Assembly (NCBI GenBank): GCA_009926295.1
Contig: RFPF01000027.1
Location: 1 to 19,096, forward strand
Reading direction: 5' to 3'
DNA length: 19,096 nucleotides
Source: Planctomycetia bacterium
GTDB taxonomy: Bacteria > Planctomycetota > Planctomycetia > Pirellulales > UBA1268
Shown: positions 7,765 through 14,768 of the stretch, in pieces
Position numbering within the stretch: position 1 is the first letter of the stretch
Layout: every line of letters starts with the position of its first letter
Program-made: the position numbers and the translations under genes
Notes under the pieces: generated by a model
Database searches by the model: none
Told to the model about the DNA's origin: nothing
The model's input: only the letters and a program-made list of their open reading frames with translations

Positions 7765-7792
7765 AATATGGCACGCCCGCCTGCGGCGACAA
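7765..7792 (-). promoter_or_regulatory. Candidate sigma70-type promoter for sucCD
   Basis: On the minus strand TTGTCG (7792-7787, 4 of 6 to TTGACA), a 16-nt spacer, then CATATT (7770-7765, 4 of 6 to TATAAT) preceded by TGC (extended -10). This predicts a start near 7758 and a leader of about 30 nt before sucC. The AT-rich -10 stands out in very GC-rich surroundings. Confidence 0.45.
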
Positions 7793-7825
7793 CGGCCGGC
7801 CGCCGCGCGGCCGCGACAGGCGGGC
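7775..7825. repeat. Inverted repeat between the glycosyltransferase stop and sucC
   Basis: GCCCGCCTG (7775-7783) and CAGGCGGGC (7817-7825) are perfect 9-bp arms around a 33-nt GC-rich loop that itself contains GGCC palindromes. One arm abuts the glycosyltransferase stop codon at 7826. It could end transcription of that gene, but no T-run follows on the minus strand. It also overlaps the -35 side of the sucC promoter. Confidence 0.4.
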
Positions 7826-8791
7826 TCAGGCCGCCCGGCGGTCGCGGGCCGGGGGCGCGAAATCCCAGGGTTCGGCCCCTCGTCGTGACAACGATCCCCA
7901 GGCGGCGCACAGGCGGCGCAGGCAGGAGTCTCCGAACCGGTGCCGGCGGCCGTAGATCACGACCTGGCTCGGGTTGAGGAAGAGCCGGCCGTGGCCGGCC
8001 TCCATCAGGGAGCGGTGGAACACCACGTGCTCGCAGTCGGTGGCACCGTAGCGACCGGTCCGGAACGCCTTCATCGTGTAGATGCCCAGGCCCCCGAAGC
8101 ACGACGTCACCGGCACGAGAGGATCACCCGCGCGATACCTGTGGCGGTGGGCCTGCGCCGTGCGCAGCGGCGTCATCGCTTCGTCGAACCGCAAGGCCCA
8201 CATGTCGTACTGTCGCAGCGCATTGATCCGCAGTCCTTCCCGGCGGAAGATCAGGCCGTTGGACCCGACGAAGTCCCAGTCATCCCGGCCGAACGTGTCG
8301 GCGATTCCGTCGAGGCTGAAGCCGCCCTGGATGTCGAGGTCGATCAGGATCGTGGCGTCGAAGTCGCCATGGCGGTCGAGGATGTGCTCGTGGCACCGCT
8401 GCCGGTAGAGAGCCATGCGCTCGATGCGGCGCAGGCACCGCGTGGTCGGATTGCGTGGGTCGTGGCGGTCCTCGCTCGTCACGTGAACGCGCTTGTTGGA
8501 CACGGCCCAGCGGTGCAGGATCGCCCGGGTGTCGTCGACCGAGTCGTTCTCGTAGATGATCGCACGGTAGTCGGCGAAGAGCGCCCCCAGCCGCTCGAGC
8601 CTGCGGATCGTGAGGGGGAGGATCGACCCGAGGTCACGGGCCAGGCCGGCGAACGCGACCCGCATCCGCGCCATCCGGGCCCGGCCGCGTTCCCGGCGCA
8701 GGCGGGCCGCCGGCGCCGCGGCGGGCGCTGGCGAGAATGACGCTTCGGGGAACTCGTCGGCTGAAAAATCGAGCATGGGCCCCGGTTGCAT
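7826..8791 (-). CDS. GT-A-type glycosyltransferase (Anp1/CAP59-like)
   Basis: 321 residues from ATG 8791. A GTG at 8827 would add 12 residues but lies upstream of the candidate -10 (TACGAT, 8809-8804). An ATG at 8776 is also possible. The first ~40 residues are Pro/Ala/Arg-rich and not conserved-looking. The core begins at RVAFAGLARDLG (44-55), followed by YENDSVDDTRAIL (80-92), and the metal/nucleotide-sugar motif DLD (151-153) inside TILIDLDIQGGFS. Later conserved-looking segments are SCFGGLGIY (230-238), DCEHVVFH (252-259) and NPSQVVIYGRRHR (273-285). The YENDS-then-DxD layout recalls Anp1/CAP59-type alpha-mannosyltransferases, but that is recall by pattern. No membrane segment seen. It diverges from the rfb run and probably belongs to the same glycan pathway; donor and acceptor unknown. 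Confidence 0.75.
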   Translation of the reverse strand: MQPGPMLDFSADEFPEASFSPAPAAAPAARLRRERGRARMARMRVAFAGLARDLGSILPLTIRRLERLGALFADYRAIIYENDSVDDTRAILHRWAVSNKRVHVTSEDRHDPRNPTTRCLRRIERMALYRQRCHEHILDRHGDFDATILIDLDIQGGFSLDGIADTFGRDDWDFVGSNGLIFRREGLRINALRQYDMWALRFDEAMTPLRTAQAHRHRYRAGDPLVPVTSCFGGLGIYTMKAFRTGRYGATDCEHVVFHRSLMEAGHGRLFLNPSQVVIYGRRHRFGDSCLRRLCAAWGSLSRRGAEPWDFAPPARDRRAA

Positions 8792-8803
8792 GGGTGGGCG
8801 GGG

Positions 8804-8809
8804 ATCGTA
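8804..8809 (-). promoter_or_regulatory. Candidate -10 for the divergent glycosyltransferase
   Basis: The minus strand reads TACGAT (4 of 6 to TATAAT), 12 nt before ATG 8791, implying a very short leader of about 6 nt. No SD sequence precedes the start. The -35 is unclear. It supports ATG 8791 over GTG 8827. Confidence 0.25.
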
Positions 8810-8876
8810 GCGGGAACGCACCCCCACGCCATCCCGGAATCGGGCCCCTTGGGAATACGTTCGCGGAAAATGTCCC

Positions 8877-8905
8877 TTGCGGACCGGCGGCGGATTGCCT
8901 ATTTC
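8877..8905 (+). promoter_or_regulatory. Candidate promoter for the rfb operon
   Basis: TTGCGG (8877-8882), a 17-nt spacer, then TATTTC (8900-8905), each 3 of 6 to consensus. It lies about 28 nt before the rfbC-like start in the divergent gap between the glycosyltransferase and the rfb run. An AGGAG ribosome site follows at 8917-8921. Weak but well placed. Confidence 0.3.
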
Positions 8906-8932
8906 CCCTCGTCACCAGGAGAACGCGAGCCG

Positions 8933-9445
8933 ATGACCCAGATCATGACCGAGGTCCAGACCGGCGCACCACGAATCGCCGACGTCACGTTCAAGCCGTT
9001 GCGCCGCCACGGCGACCAGCGCGGGTGGCTCGTGGAGCTGTATCGCGAGGACGAGCTTCCGGAGGGACTGCATCCGGTGATGGCCTATGTCAGCCAGACC
9101 GAGCCCGGTGTGGCACGTGGTCCGCACGAGCATCGTGACCAGACCGACTACTTCGCCTTCATCGGTCCGGGCGACTTCGAACTCGTGCTCTGGGATGCGC
9201 GGCCTTCGTCACCGACGCATGGCGTCGAGACCCGCACGATCTGCGGGGAGTCCAACCCGTGTGCGGTGTCGATCCCGCCCGGTGTCGTGCATGCCTACCG
9301 TAACGTGGGTGCCGTTCCGGGGTGGGTGTTCAACGGGCCGAATCGGCTCTATGCGGGCCACGGCAAGCGCGAGCCCGTCGACGAGATTCGCCATGAGCAC
9401 GACGCCAATTCCCCCTACCGGCTCGACCGGCCGGGAGCGGCCTGA
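8933..9445 (+). CDS. rfbC: dTDP-4-dehydrorhamnose 3,5-epimerase family protein (divergent RmlC, cupin)
   Basis: 170 residues from ATG 8933, which follows AGGAG (8917-8921). An earlier in-frame ATG at 8786 adds 49 residues unlike the family. RmlC epimerises dTDP-4-keto-6-deoxyglucose on the way to dTDP-L-rhamnose, and rfbA, rfbD and rfbB follow directly. Visible features: GDQRGWLVELYR (27-38), cupin motif RGPHEHRDQTDY (62-73) with H65 in the place of the catalytic histidine of RGLHxQ, VLWDARPSSPTHG (85-97), and SIPPGVVHAYRN (113-124). It is shorter than typical RmlC (~180), and RGPHEH replaces the canonical RGLHFQ, so it is a divergent member. It may act on a different 4-keto sugar or only as an isomerase. 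Gene order C-A-D-B is not the common B-D-A-C. Confidence 0.78.
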   Translation: MTQIMTEVQTGAPRIADVTFKPLRRHGDQRGWLVELYREDELPEGLHPVMAYVSQTEPGVARGPHEHRDQTDYFAFIGPGDFELVLWDARPSSPTHGVETRTICGESNPCAVSIPPGVVHAYRNVGAVPGWVFNGPNRLYAGHGKREPVDEIRHEHDANSPYRLDRPGAA

Positions 9446-9457
9446 GGAGCAGCCACC

Positions 9458-10456
9458 ATGACCAAACCCCTGAAAGGCATCGTGCTGGCGGGAGGATCCG
9501 GGACGCGGCTGCATCCGATGACGCTCGCGATCTCGAAGCAGCTGCTGCCGATCTACGACAAGCCGATGGTCTACTACCCGATCTCGGCGCTGATGCTCGC
9601 CGGCATCCGGGACATCCTCGTCATCTCGACGCCGCACGACCTGCCGCATTTTCAGCGACTACTCGGGGACGGCTCGTCGTTCGGCATCTCCCTTTCCTAC
9701 GCCGAGCAGCCTCGGCCCGAGGGGCTCGCGCAGGCGTTCGTGATCGGCGCGGACTTCATCGGGGAAAGCCGTGCCGCGCTCGTGCTCGGCGACAACATCT
9801 TCTACGGCCACGGCTTTCAGGGGGTGCTGCATGCCGCCGCCGCCCGCGAGCGGGGCGCGACGATCTTCGCCTACCCCGTCCGCGACCCCGAGCGATTCGG
9901 CGTGGTCGAGTTCGACGCCGCGGGCCGGGCCCTGTCGCTCGAGGAGAAGCCGGCCCGGCCGCGGTCGCACTTCGCCGTGCCCGGCCTCTACTTCTACGAC
10001 CGCGACGTCGTCCAACTGGCCTGCGACCTGCGGCCGAGCCGTCGCGGTGAGCTCGAGATCACCGACCTGAACAGGGTCTACCTGGAGCGCGGCGAACTGG
10101 CCGTCGAGACGCTCGGCCGTGGGTTCGCCTGGCTCGATACGGGCACGCCGGATTCGCTGCTTCAGGCTTCGTCGTTCGTGCAGACGATCCAGGAGCGGCA
10201 GGGTCTGAAGATCGCGTGCCTTGAGGAGATCGCCCTCCATCTCGGCTACGTCGCCCCGGAAGAGTTGCTCGCGATCGCCGGGAGGATGAAGAGCGACTAC
10301 GGCAGATACATCGTCGAGATCGCGACCGAGGCCTTGAAGCATGGAGAGCACACGCATGGATGCGCGCCCGGGGCGGATCGCGGTGACGGGAGCCGACGGC
10401 CAACTGGGGCGGGAACTCTGTCGCCGGCTGGGGAGCGCCGCCGCACCGCTATCTAG
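9458..10456 (+). CDS. rfbA: Glucose-1-phosphate thymidylyltransferase
   Basis: 332 residues; makes dTDP-glucose from glucose-1-phosphate and dTTP, the first step to dTDP-rhamnose. N-terminal nucleotidyltransferase signature GIVLAGGSGTRLHPMT (7-22), KQLLPIYDKPMVYYP (27-41), YAEQPRPEGLAQAF (81-94), metal-binding LVLGDNIFYG (109-118), EEKP (162-165), GELEITDLN (197-205) and WLDTGTPDSLLQAS (225-238). Ribosome site GAGGAG at 9444-9449 overlaps the rfbC stop. Typical RmlA is ~290-300 residues. The last ~32 residues here (from about 301, low-complexity Gly/Arg/Pro) lie wholly over the beginning of rfbD in another frame and are not family sequence, so the native stop seems to have been lost. Catalytic domain intact. 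Confidence 0.95.
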   Translation: MTKPLKGIVLAGGSGTRLHPMTLAISKQLLPIYDKPMVYYPISALMLAGIRDILVISTPHDLPHFQRLLGDGSSFGISLSYAEQPRPEGLAQAFVIGADFIGESRAALVLGDNIFYGHGFQGVLHAAAARERGATIFAYPVRDPERFGVVEFDAAGRALSLEEKPARPRSHFAVPGLYFYDRDVVQLACDLRPSRRGELEITDLNRVYLERGELAVETLGRGFAWLDTGTPDSLLQASSFVQTIQERQGLKIACLEEIALHLGYVAPEELLAIAGRMKSDYGRYIVEIATEALKHGEHTHGCAPGADRGDGSRRPTGAGTLSPAGERRRTAI

Positions 10457-11267
10457 ATCGGTCCTCGACATCACGAGCGCCGTGGACGTGCCGCGGGTGC
10501 TCGCGGAACTTGCCCCGGCGGTGGTGATCAACTGCGCCGCGTGGACGGCCGTCGACGCCGCCGAGCGCGACCCGGCCGGCTGCTTCGCCGCGAACGCCGG
10601 CGCCGTGGCCGCCCTCGCCGCAGCCTGCAGGGGGATCGACGCGCTCTTCGTCCAGATCAGCAGCGATTACGTGTTCGGCGCCGATGCCTCCCGGCGGCAT
10701 CCCTACCGCGAGGCCGACGCGCCCGGCCCGCTCGGCGTCTACGGCCGCAGCAAACTCGCCGGCGAGATCGCCGCGCAGGGATGCCCGCGGCATCTCATCG
10801 TGCGGACGTGCGGGCTCTACTCCGTCGGGCCGTCGGGGCCGGTGCGGGGGCGCTGCTTCGCCGACACGATGCTCGTGCTCTCCCGGGAACGCGACGTGCT
10901 GCGGGTGGTCGATGACCAGCACTGCACGCCGAGCTACGTGCCCCACGTCGCGGAGGCGATCCTCGCGCTCGTCGACCGCGGGGCCACGGGCACCGTCCAC
11001 GTCACGAATTCCGGCGCCACCACGTGGCATGGTTTCGCCGCGGCGCTCTTCGAGGCGGCGGGCGTGGCGACGCCGGTCGAGCGGATTCCCTCGTCGGCCT
11101 ATCCGCTGCCCGCCGCCCGGCCGCCGTACAGCGTGCTTGACCTCTCGCGGCTGCGTGCTGCGGGCGTCGAGATGCCCGACTGGCGTGCCGGCATGGCCGA
11201 ATACCTCTCGTCCGTCAACGCTTCGTCATCGAATATGGAAGGAGATCCATGCGTCCAATCCTCGTGA
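10356..11267 (+). CDS. rfbD: dTDP-4-dehydrorhamnose reductase
   Basis: 303 residues from ATG 10356, preceded by GGAGAG at 10343-10348 with 7 nt spacing. An in-frame ATG at 10341 lacks a ribosome site. SDR-superfamily reductase making dTDP-L-rhamnose with NAD(P)H. Visible: nucleotide-binding TGADGQLG (11-18), VINCAAWTAVDAAE (57-70), ISSDYVFG (101-108), and catalytic Y129-x3-K133 in VYGRSKLAGE. The substrate-side C-terminus includes RPPYSVLDLSRL. The first 101 nt overlap the tail of rfbA. The last 19 nt overlap the start of rfbB, and the extra C-terminal residues encode the rfbB ribosome site, so translation of D and B is likely coupled. Confidence 0.93.
   Translation: MDARPGRIAVTGADGQLGRELCRRLGSAAAPLSRSVLDITSAVDVPRVLAELAPAVVINCAAWTAVDAAERDPAGCFAANAGAVAALAAACRGIDALFVQISSDYVFGADASRRHPYREADAPGPLGVYGRSKLAGEIAAQGCPRHLIVRTCGLYSVGPSGPVRGRCFADTMLVLSRERDVLRVVDDQHCTPSYVPHVAEAILALVDRGATGTVHVTNSGATTWHGFAAALFEAAGVATPVERIPSSAYPLPAARPPYSVLDLSRLRAAGVEMPDWRAGMAEYLSSVNASSSNMEGDPCVQSS
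11237..11244 (+). promoter_or_regulatory. Ribosome binding site of rfbB inside rfbD
   Basis: GGAAGGAG ends 4 nt before ATG 11249. It is the strongest SD sequence in the window and lies within the last codons of rfbD. It fixes the rfbB start and indicates coupling. Confidence 0.6.
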
Positions 11268-12316
11268 CCGGCGGTGCCGGCTTCATCGGCGGCGAGTTCG
11301 TGCGGCAGTGGATCGCCGAGGAGGGCTCGGCCGTCGTCAACCTCGACAAGCTCACGTACGCCGGCAACCTGGAATCGCTGGCCGCCGTCGCCGGCGACGC
11401 CCGGCACGTCTTCATCCACGGCGACATCGTCGACGCCGACGGCGTGCGGTCGATCCTCCGCGAGCACCGCCCCGCCGCGATCGTGAATTTCGCCGCGGAG
11501 AGCCATGTCGACCGCTCGATCGACGGTCCCGCCGCGTTCGTCGAAACGAACGTCGTGGGCACGTTTCGGCTGCTCGAGGAGGCGCGGCACTACTGGAAGA
11601 CGCTTCCCGAGGAGGAGCAGCGTGTGTTCCGGTTCCTCCACGTCTCCACCGACGAGGTCTACGGCTCGCTCGGGCCCACGGGCAAGTTCCTCGAGACCAC
11701 CCCCTACGCGCCGAATTCTCCCTACTCGGCCTCGAAGGCCGCGAGCGACCATTTCGTCCGCGCCTATCACCACACCTACGGTCTGCCGACGCTCACGACG
11801 AACTGCTCGAACAATTACGGGCCGTTCCAGTTTCCCGAGAAATTGATCCCGGTGATGATCCTGAATTGCCTCGAAGGCAAGCCTCTCCCCGTCTACGGCG
11901 ACGGCGCCCAGATCCGCGACTGGCTCTATGTCGGCGACCACTGCCGGGCCATCCGGGCGGTGCTCGCCCGCGGCCGGCTGGGCGAGGTGTACAACGTCGG
12001 TGGAGACAGCGAGAAGAAGAACATCGAAGTCGTCCACGCGATCTGCCGTGCGGTCGACGCCCTGCGGCCGGGACTGCCGCACGCCCCGTGCACGTCGCTC
12101 ATCACGTCGGTGAAGGATCGCCCCGGCCACGACCGGCGGTATGCGATCGACTTCACGAAGATCCGGGACGAACTCGGGTGGCGGCCGAGCCTGTCGTTCG
12201 ACGAAGGGATCGCCCGGACCGTCGCCTGGTACCTCGACCATGCGGAGTGGGTGGCGAACATCACCAGCGGCGGCTATCGCCGCGCCCGGCTCGGCCTGGC
12301 CGATGCCGCGAACTGA
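11249..12316 (+). CDS. rfbB: dTDP-glucose 4,6-dehydratase
   Basis: 355 residues, normal for RmlB. Extended SDR enzyme converting dTDP-glucose to dTDP-4-keto-6-deoxyglucose with bound NAD. Visible: TGGAGFIGG (7-15), LDKLTYAGN (32-40), NFAAESHVDRSI (80-91), catalytic STDEVYG (133-139; T134, D135, E136), YSASKAASD (Y159, K163), NCSNNYGPFQFPEKLIP, and GDGAQIRDWLYV with KDRPGHDRRYAID near the C-terminus. All hallmark residues are present. It starts inside rfbD, and the next gene begins 26 nt after its stop. Its product is also the branch point for dTDP-linked amino sugars, so the aminotransferase at the right edge could draw on it. Confidence 0.97.
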   Translation: MRPILVTGGAGFIGGEFVRQWIAEEGSAVVNLDKLTYAGNLESLAAVAGDARHVFIHGDIVDADGVRSILREHRPAAIVNFAAESHVDRSIDGPAAFVETNVVGTFRLLEEARHYWKTLPEEEQRVFRFLHVSTDEVYGSLGPTGKFLETTPYAPNSPYSASKAASDHFVRAYHHTYGLPTLTTNCSNNYGPFQFPEKLIPVMILNCLEGKPLPVYGDGAQIRDWLYVGDHCRAIRAVLARGRLGEVYNVGGDSEKKNIEVVHAICRAVDALRPGLPHAPCTSLITSVKDRPGHDRRYAIDFTKIRDELGWRPSLSFDEGIARTVAWYLDHAEWVANITSGGYRRARLGLADAAN

Positions 12317-12342
12317 CGCTCGCGGGAAGGACGGAATCGCGC

Positions 12343-14736
12343 ATGGAAACCCAGCGGCGGGGGCGGGAGGGCATCCACCTCGCGATCGATCTCTCGCAGG
12401 GCAGCGCCCTGACCTGGGTCGCCGGCGAACTGGCCGTTGCGCTCGCGGATCTCGGCGCGCAGGTCAGTCTCCCGCGCGTCCCGACGCTCTCCCCCACGCT
12501 CGAGCCGCGGCTCCAGCCCCGGCTGGCGGCGCTCATGAGCGACACGCCCTGCCGGACCTACCACGTCAAGCTCAACCACTACTGGCCGCAGTTCCTCATG
12601 CAGGAGGTGACGGGCGAGATCAATGCCGAACTGTTCGTCACGAACTACCGGTTTCGGGGCGGCATTCACCCGCTCGACCTGTGGAGCCGCAACCTCGTGA
12701 CCAACGACGCGCGCAAGCTTCCCTTGAGCTCGTTCTGCCGCGACAGCCTCGTGGATCTCGGGGTTCCGGCGTCGCGCTGTTCCGTGGTGGCCCCGGGGTA
12801 CTCGCCGGAGATCGAGTCGCTCTATCCGGCCGGAAAGCCGCGGGACGATTCCACGGTGCGCCGGATGCTCGTGGTCACCAACTCCCACGACCTCGATCGC
12901 TACGGCACGGACATCCTGATCCCGGCCCTCGCCAAGGCGTTCTCCGCGAACGATCCCGTCGAGATCCACATCAAGGACTACGGCGCCGGCTGCGGCTCGC
13001 GCGTGCTCCGCGAACTGATCGCAGCCCAGCCGTCGTTTCCGAAGCTGGTGTGGCACGAGACGTTCCTCACGAAGAGCGATCTGATCCGCCTCTACGGCGA
13101 GATGCATCTCCTCGTCGCACCGTTCCGCGGCGAGGGGTATGCCATGAAAATCATCGATGCGATGGCGCTGGGGCTCCCGGTGATGATGCCGGCGTTTGGC
13201 GGACCCTTGGAATACGCCCCGGCGGGCGGATTCCTGCCGCTCGAGTTCGACGAGGTGCCCGTCGGTCCGTGCTACGACACCGAACACTATCTCGTCGGTC
13301 CCGGCGCCTACTGGTGTGAGGTGCGCGAGGATGCGCTCGTCGAGTCGCTGCGGTCGTATCTCCGCGACCCGGCAGCAGCCGACGATGCGGCGGCCGTCGC
13401 CCGGGCCCACGTCTTCTCGCGGTATACCTGGAAGCAGGCCGCCGAATCGCTCGTGGGTGCGTTGCACCACTGGGGGGCCGAGAAGGAGCGGAAGACGGCA
13501 CGTCGTCGCCGGCCGGCCACGCTGCCGCTGTCGGTGATCATGCCGACCAAGGACCGTCCACAGGAGCTGGCGAAGACGATCGCCGGCTATGCCGGCCAGA
13601 GCGACCGCTCGTTCGAACTCCTGCTGGTCAACGATCATGGCGACGGCGATGCCGTGCGCCGCATCGCGGCGGCGGCGGGCACGGGACTCCGTGTGCGGGT
13701 GCTCGACAATCACGGCCCGCCTGGCCCCGGAGCGGCCCGCAATCTCGCGCTCGAGGCGGCCGAGGGCGAACTGTTTCTGATCACCGGCGACGACATCGTG
13801 CCCGCCCGGGATCTGGTGGCCCGGCACCGCGAGGCCCATGGCCGGGGCACGGATCCCGGGGATGCGTTCGTGGGCAGGATCGACTGGCATCCGGATCTGG
13901 CCCCCGGGTGGTTCATGCAGCACATCGTCGGCATGGGCGGACAGCAGTTCGCCCACCACGATTGCCGCGACGGAGACATCGTGCCGTTCGACCGGCTGTA
14001 CACATGCAACGTCTCCTGGAAGCGGCGCTTGACGGCGGACGTCGAGCAGATCTTCAGCGAGGCGTTTCGCTTCGCGGCCTTCGAGGATGTCGAGCTCGGC
14101 TATCGGCTGTCGCACCGGGGACTCCGGCTCCGCTACCTGGAAAACGCCGTGGCGTATCACCTCCACGCGATGACGCCGCGATCGTTCTTCGAGCGGATGC
14201 GCCGGGTGGGCAGCATGCGAACCATCCTGGACGCGATGCATCCGCAGCTTGTCGGCGAGGATTGCCTCGCCTTCTACCGGGATCTCGAACTCGAACGCCG
14301 CCGGCGCATCGCCTGCGGACCGCCCCTCGTCGATGACCGGTGGGAGAGCCGGCTCGCGCCCCTGCTGGCCGCCTTCGACGACCTGGATCGACGGCCCGGG
14401 TCCACGCCGCCGCTGTCCGGCGCCGCGGCGCATCAGATCAAGCTGGTGGACGCGCGGATCGATGCCCTCCGATGCCGGCTGTTCGACGGTCTCTGTGCCG
14501 CCTTCTGCCGACTGGGTCAGGCGGAGGAGTGGGGCCGGGCGTCTCATGACGATGGTTGGGCGATGGCGTGGGTCGCCATGCTGGAAGTGGCGACGCGGGA
14601 CTCCGCGGCGCGACCCGCTCTGCCGCCGCCGCGCCGAGAGCCTCATCCGCTCAAGCAGGCCGTGCTCCGATTCAAGTTCGCCCGCGCGATCCGCGAGTGG
14701 CTCCGCGAGGCGAAGCAGCGCCGTCGTGCCGCGTAG
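12343..14736 (+). CDS. Two-domain glycosyltransferase: GT4-like (GT-B) fused to GT2-like (GT-A)
   Basis: 797 residues from ATG 12343. The frame stays open far upstream (to 10684), but that part is a shadow of rfbD and rfbB; GGAAGGA at 12325-12331 marks the start. Residues ~10-375 resemble a GT4 enzyme: a nucleotide-sugar region with VAPFRGEGYAMKIIDAMALG (258-277; E264 with D272 in place of the usual EX7E) and LPVMMPAFGGPLEY (278-291). A basic linker (~381-392) leads to a GT2 domain: LPLSVIMPTKDRP (394-406), LLLVNDHG (426-433), AARNLAL (464-470), ITGDDIVP (480-487) as the metal site, NVSWKR (556-561), and the ED pair in FEDVELGYRL (580-589). Residues ~610-797 are helical-looking with no domain I recognise. 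No membrane helix, so probably cytoplasmic, possibly adding two successive sugars to a lipid-linked glycan. Donors unknown. Confidence 0.85.
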   Translation: METQRRGREGIHLAIDLSQGSALTWVAGELAVALADLGAQVSLPRVPTLSPTLEPRLQPRLAALMSDTPCRTYHVKLNHYWPQFLMQEVTGEINAELFVTNYRFRGGIHPLDLWSRNLVTNDARKLPLSSFCRDSLVDLGVPASRCSVVAPGYSPEIESLYPAGKPRDDSTVRRMLVVTNSHDLDRYGTDILIPALAKAFSANDPVEIHIKDYGAGCGSRVLRELIAAQPSFPKLVWHETFLTKSDLIRLYGEMHLLVAPFRGEGYAMKIIDAMALGLPVMMPAFGGPLEYAPAGGFLPLEFDEVPVGPCYDTEHYLVGPGAYWCEVREDALVESLRSYLRDPAAADDAAAVARAHVFSRYTWKQAAESLVGALHHWGAEKERKTARRRRPATLPLSVIMPTKDRPQELAKTIAGYAGQSDRSFELLLVNDHGDGDAVRRIAAAAGTGLRVRVLDNHGPPGPGAARNLALEAAEGELFLITGDDIVPARDLVARHREAHGRGTDPGDAFVGRIDWHPDLAPGWFMQHIVGMGGQQFAHHDCRDGDIVPFDRLYTCNVSWKRRLTADVEQIFSEAFRFAAFEDVELGYRLSHRGLRLRYLENAVAYHLHAMTPRSFFERMRRVGSMRTILDAMHPQLVGEDCLAFYRDLELERRRRIACGPPLVDDRWESRLAPLLAAFDDLDRRPGSTPPLSGAAAHQIKLVDARIDALRCRLFDGLCAAFCRLGQAEEWGRASHDDGWAMAWVAMLEVATRDSAARPALPPPRREPHPLKQAVLRFKFARAIREWLREAKQRRRAA

Positions 14737-14768
14737 CCGACCCCCGTCACCCTCCGAGGTTTCCCACG

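Noticed and set aside
7775..7825. Rho-independent terminator after the glycosyltransferase
   Set aside because: The stem is good, but no T-run follows on the minus strand, so I list it only as an inverted repeat.
5576..7888. 770-residue open frame on the plus strand
   Set aside because: It lies antisense to sucD and sucC, is rich in His/Asp/Arg/Gly as expected from a complementary frame of GC-rich genes, and has no family-like motif.
10684..12342. Upstream part of the long frame that ends at 14736
   Set aside because: Arg/Pro/Ser-rich shadow of rfbD and rfbB. The real glycosyltransferase starts at 12343 with its own ribosome site.
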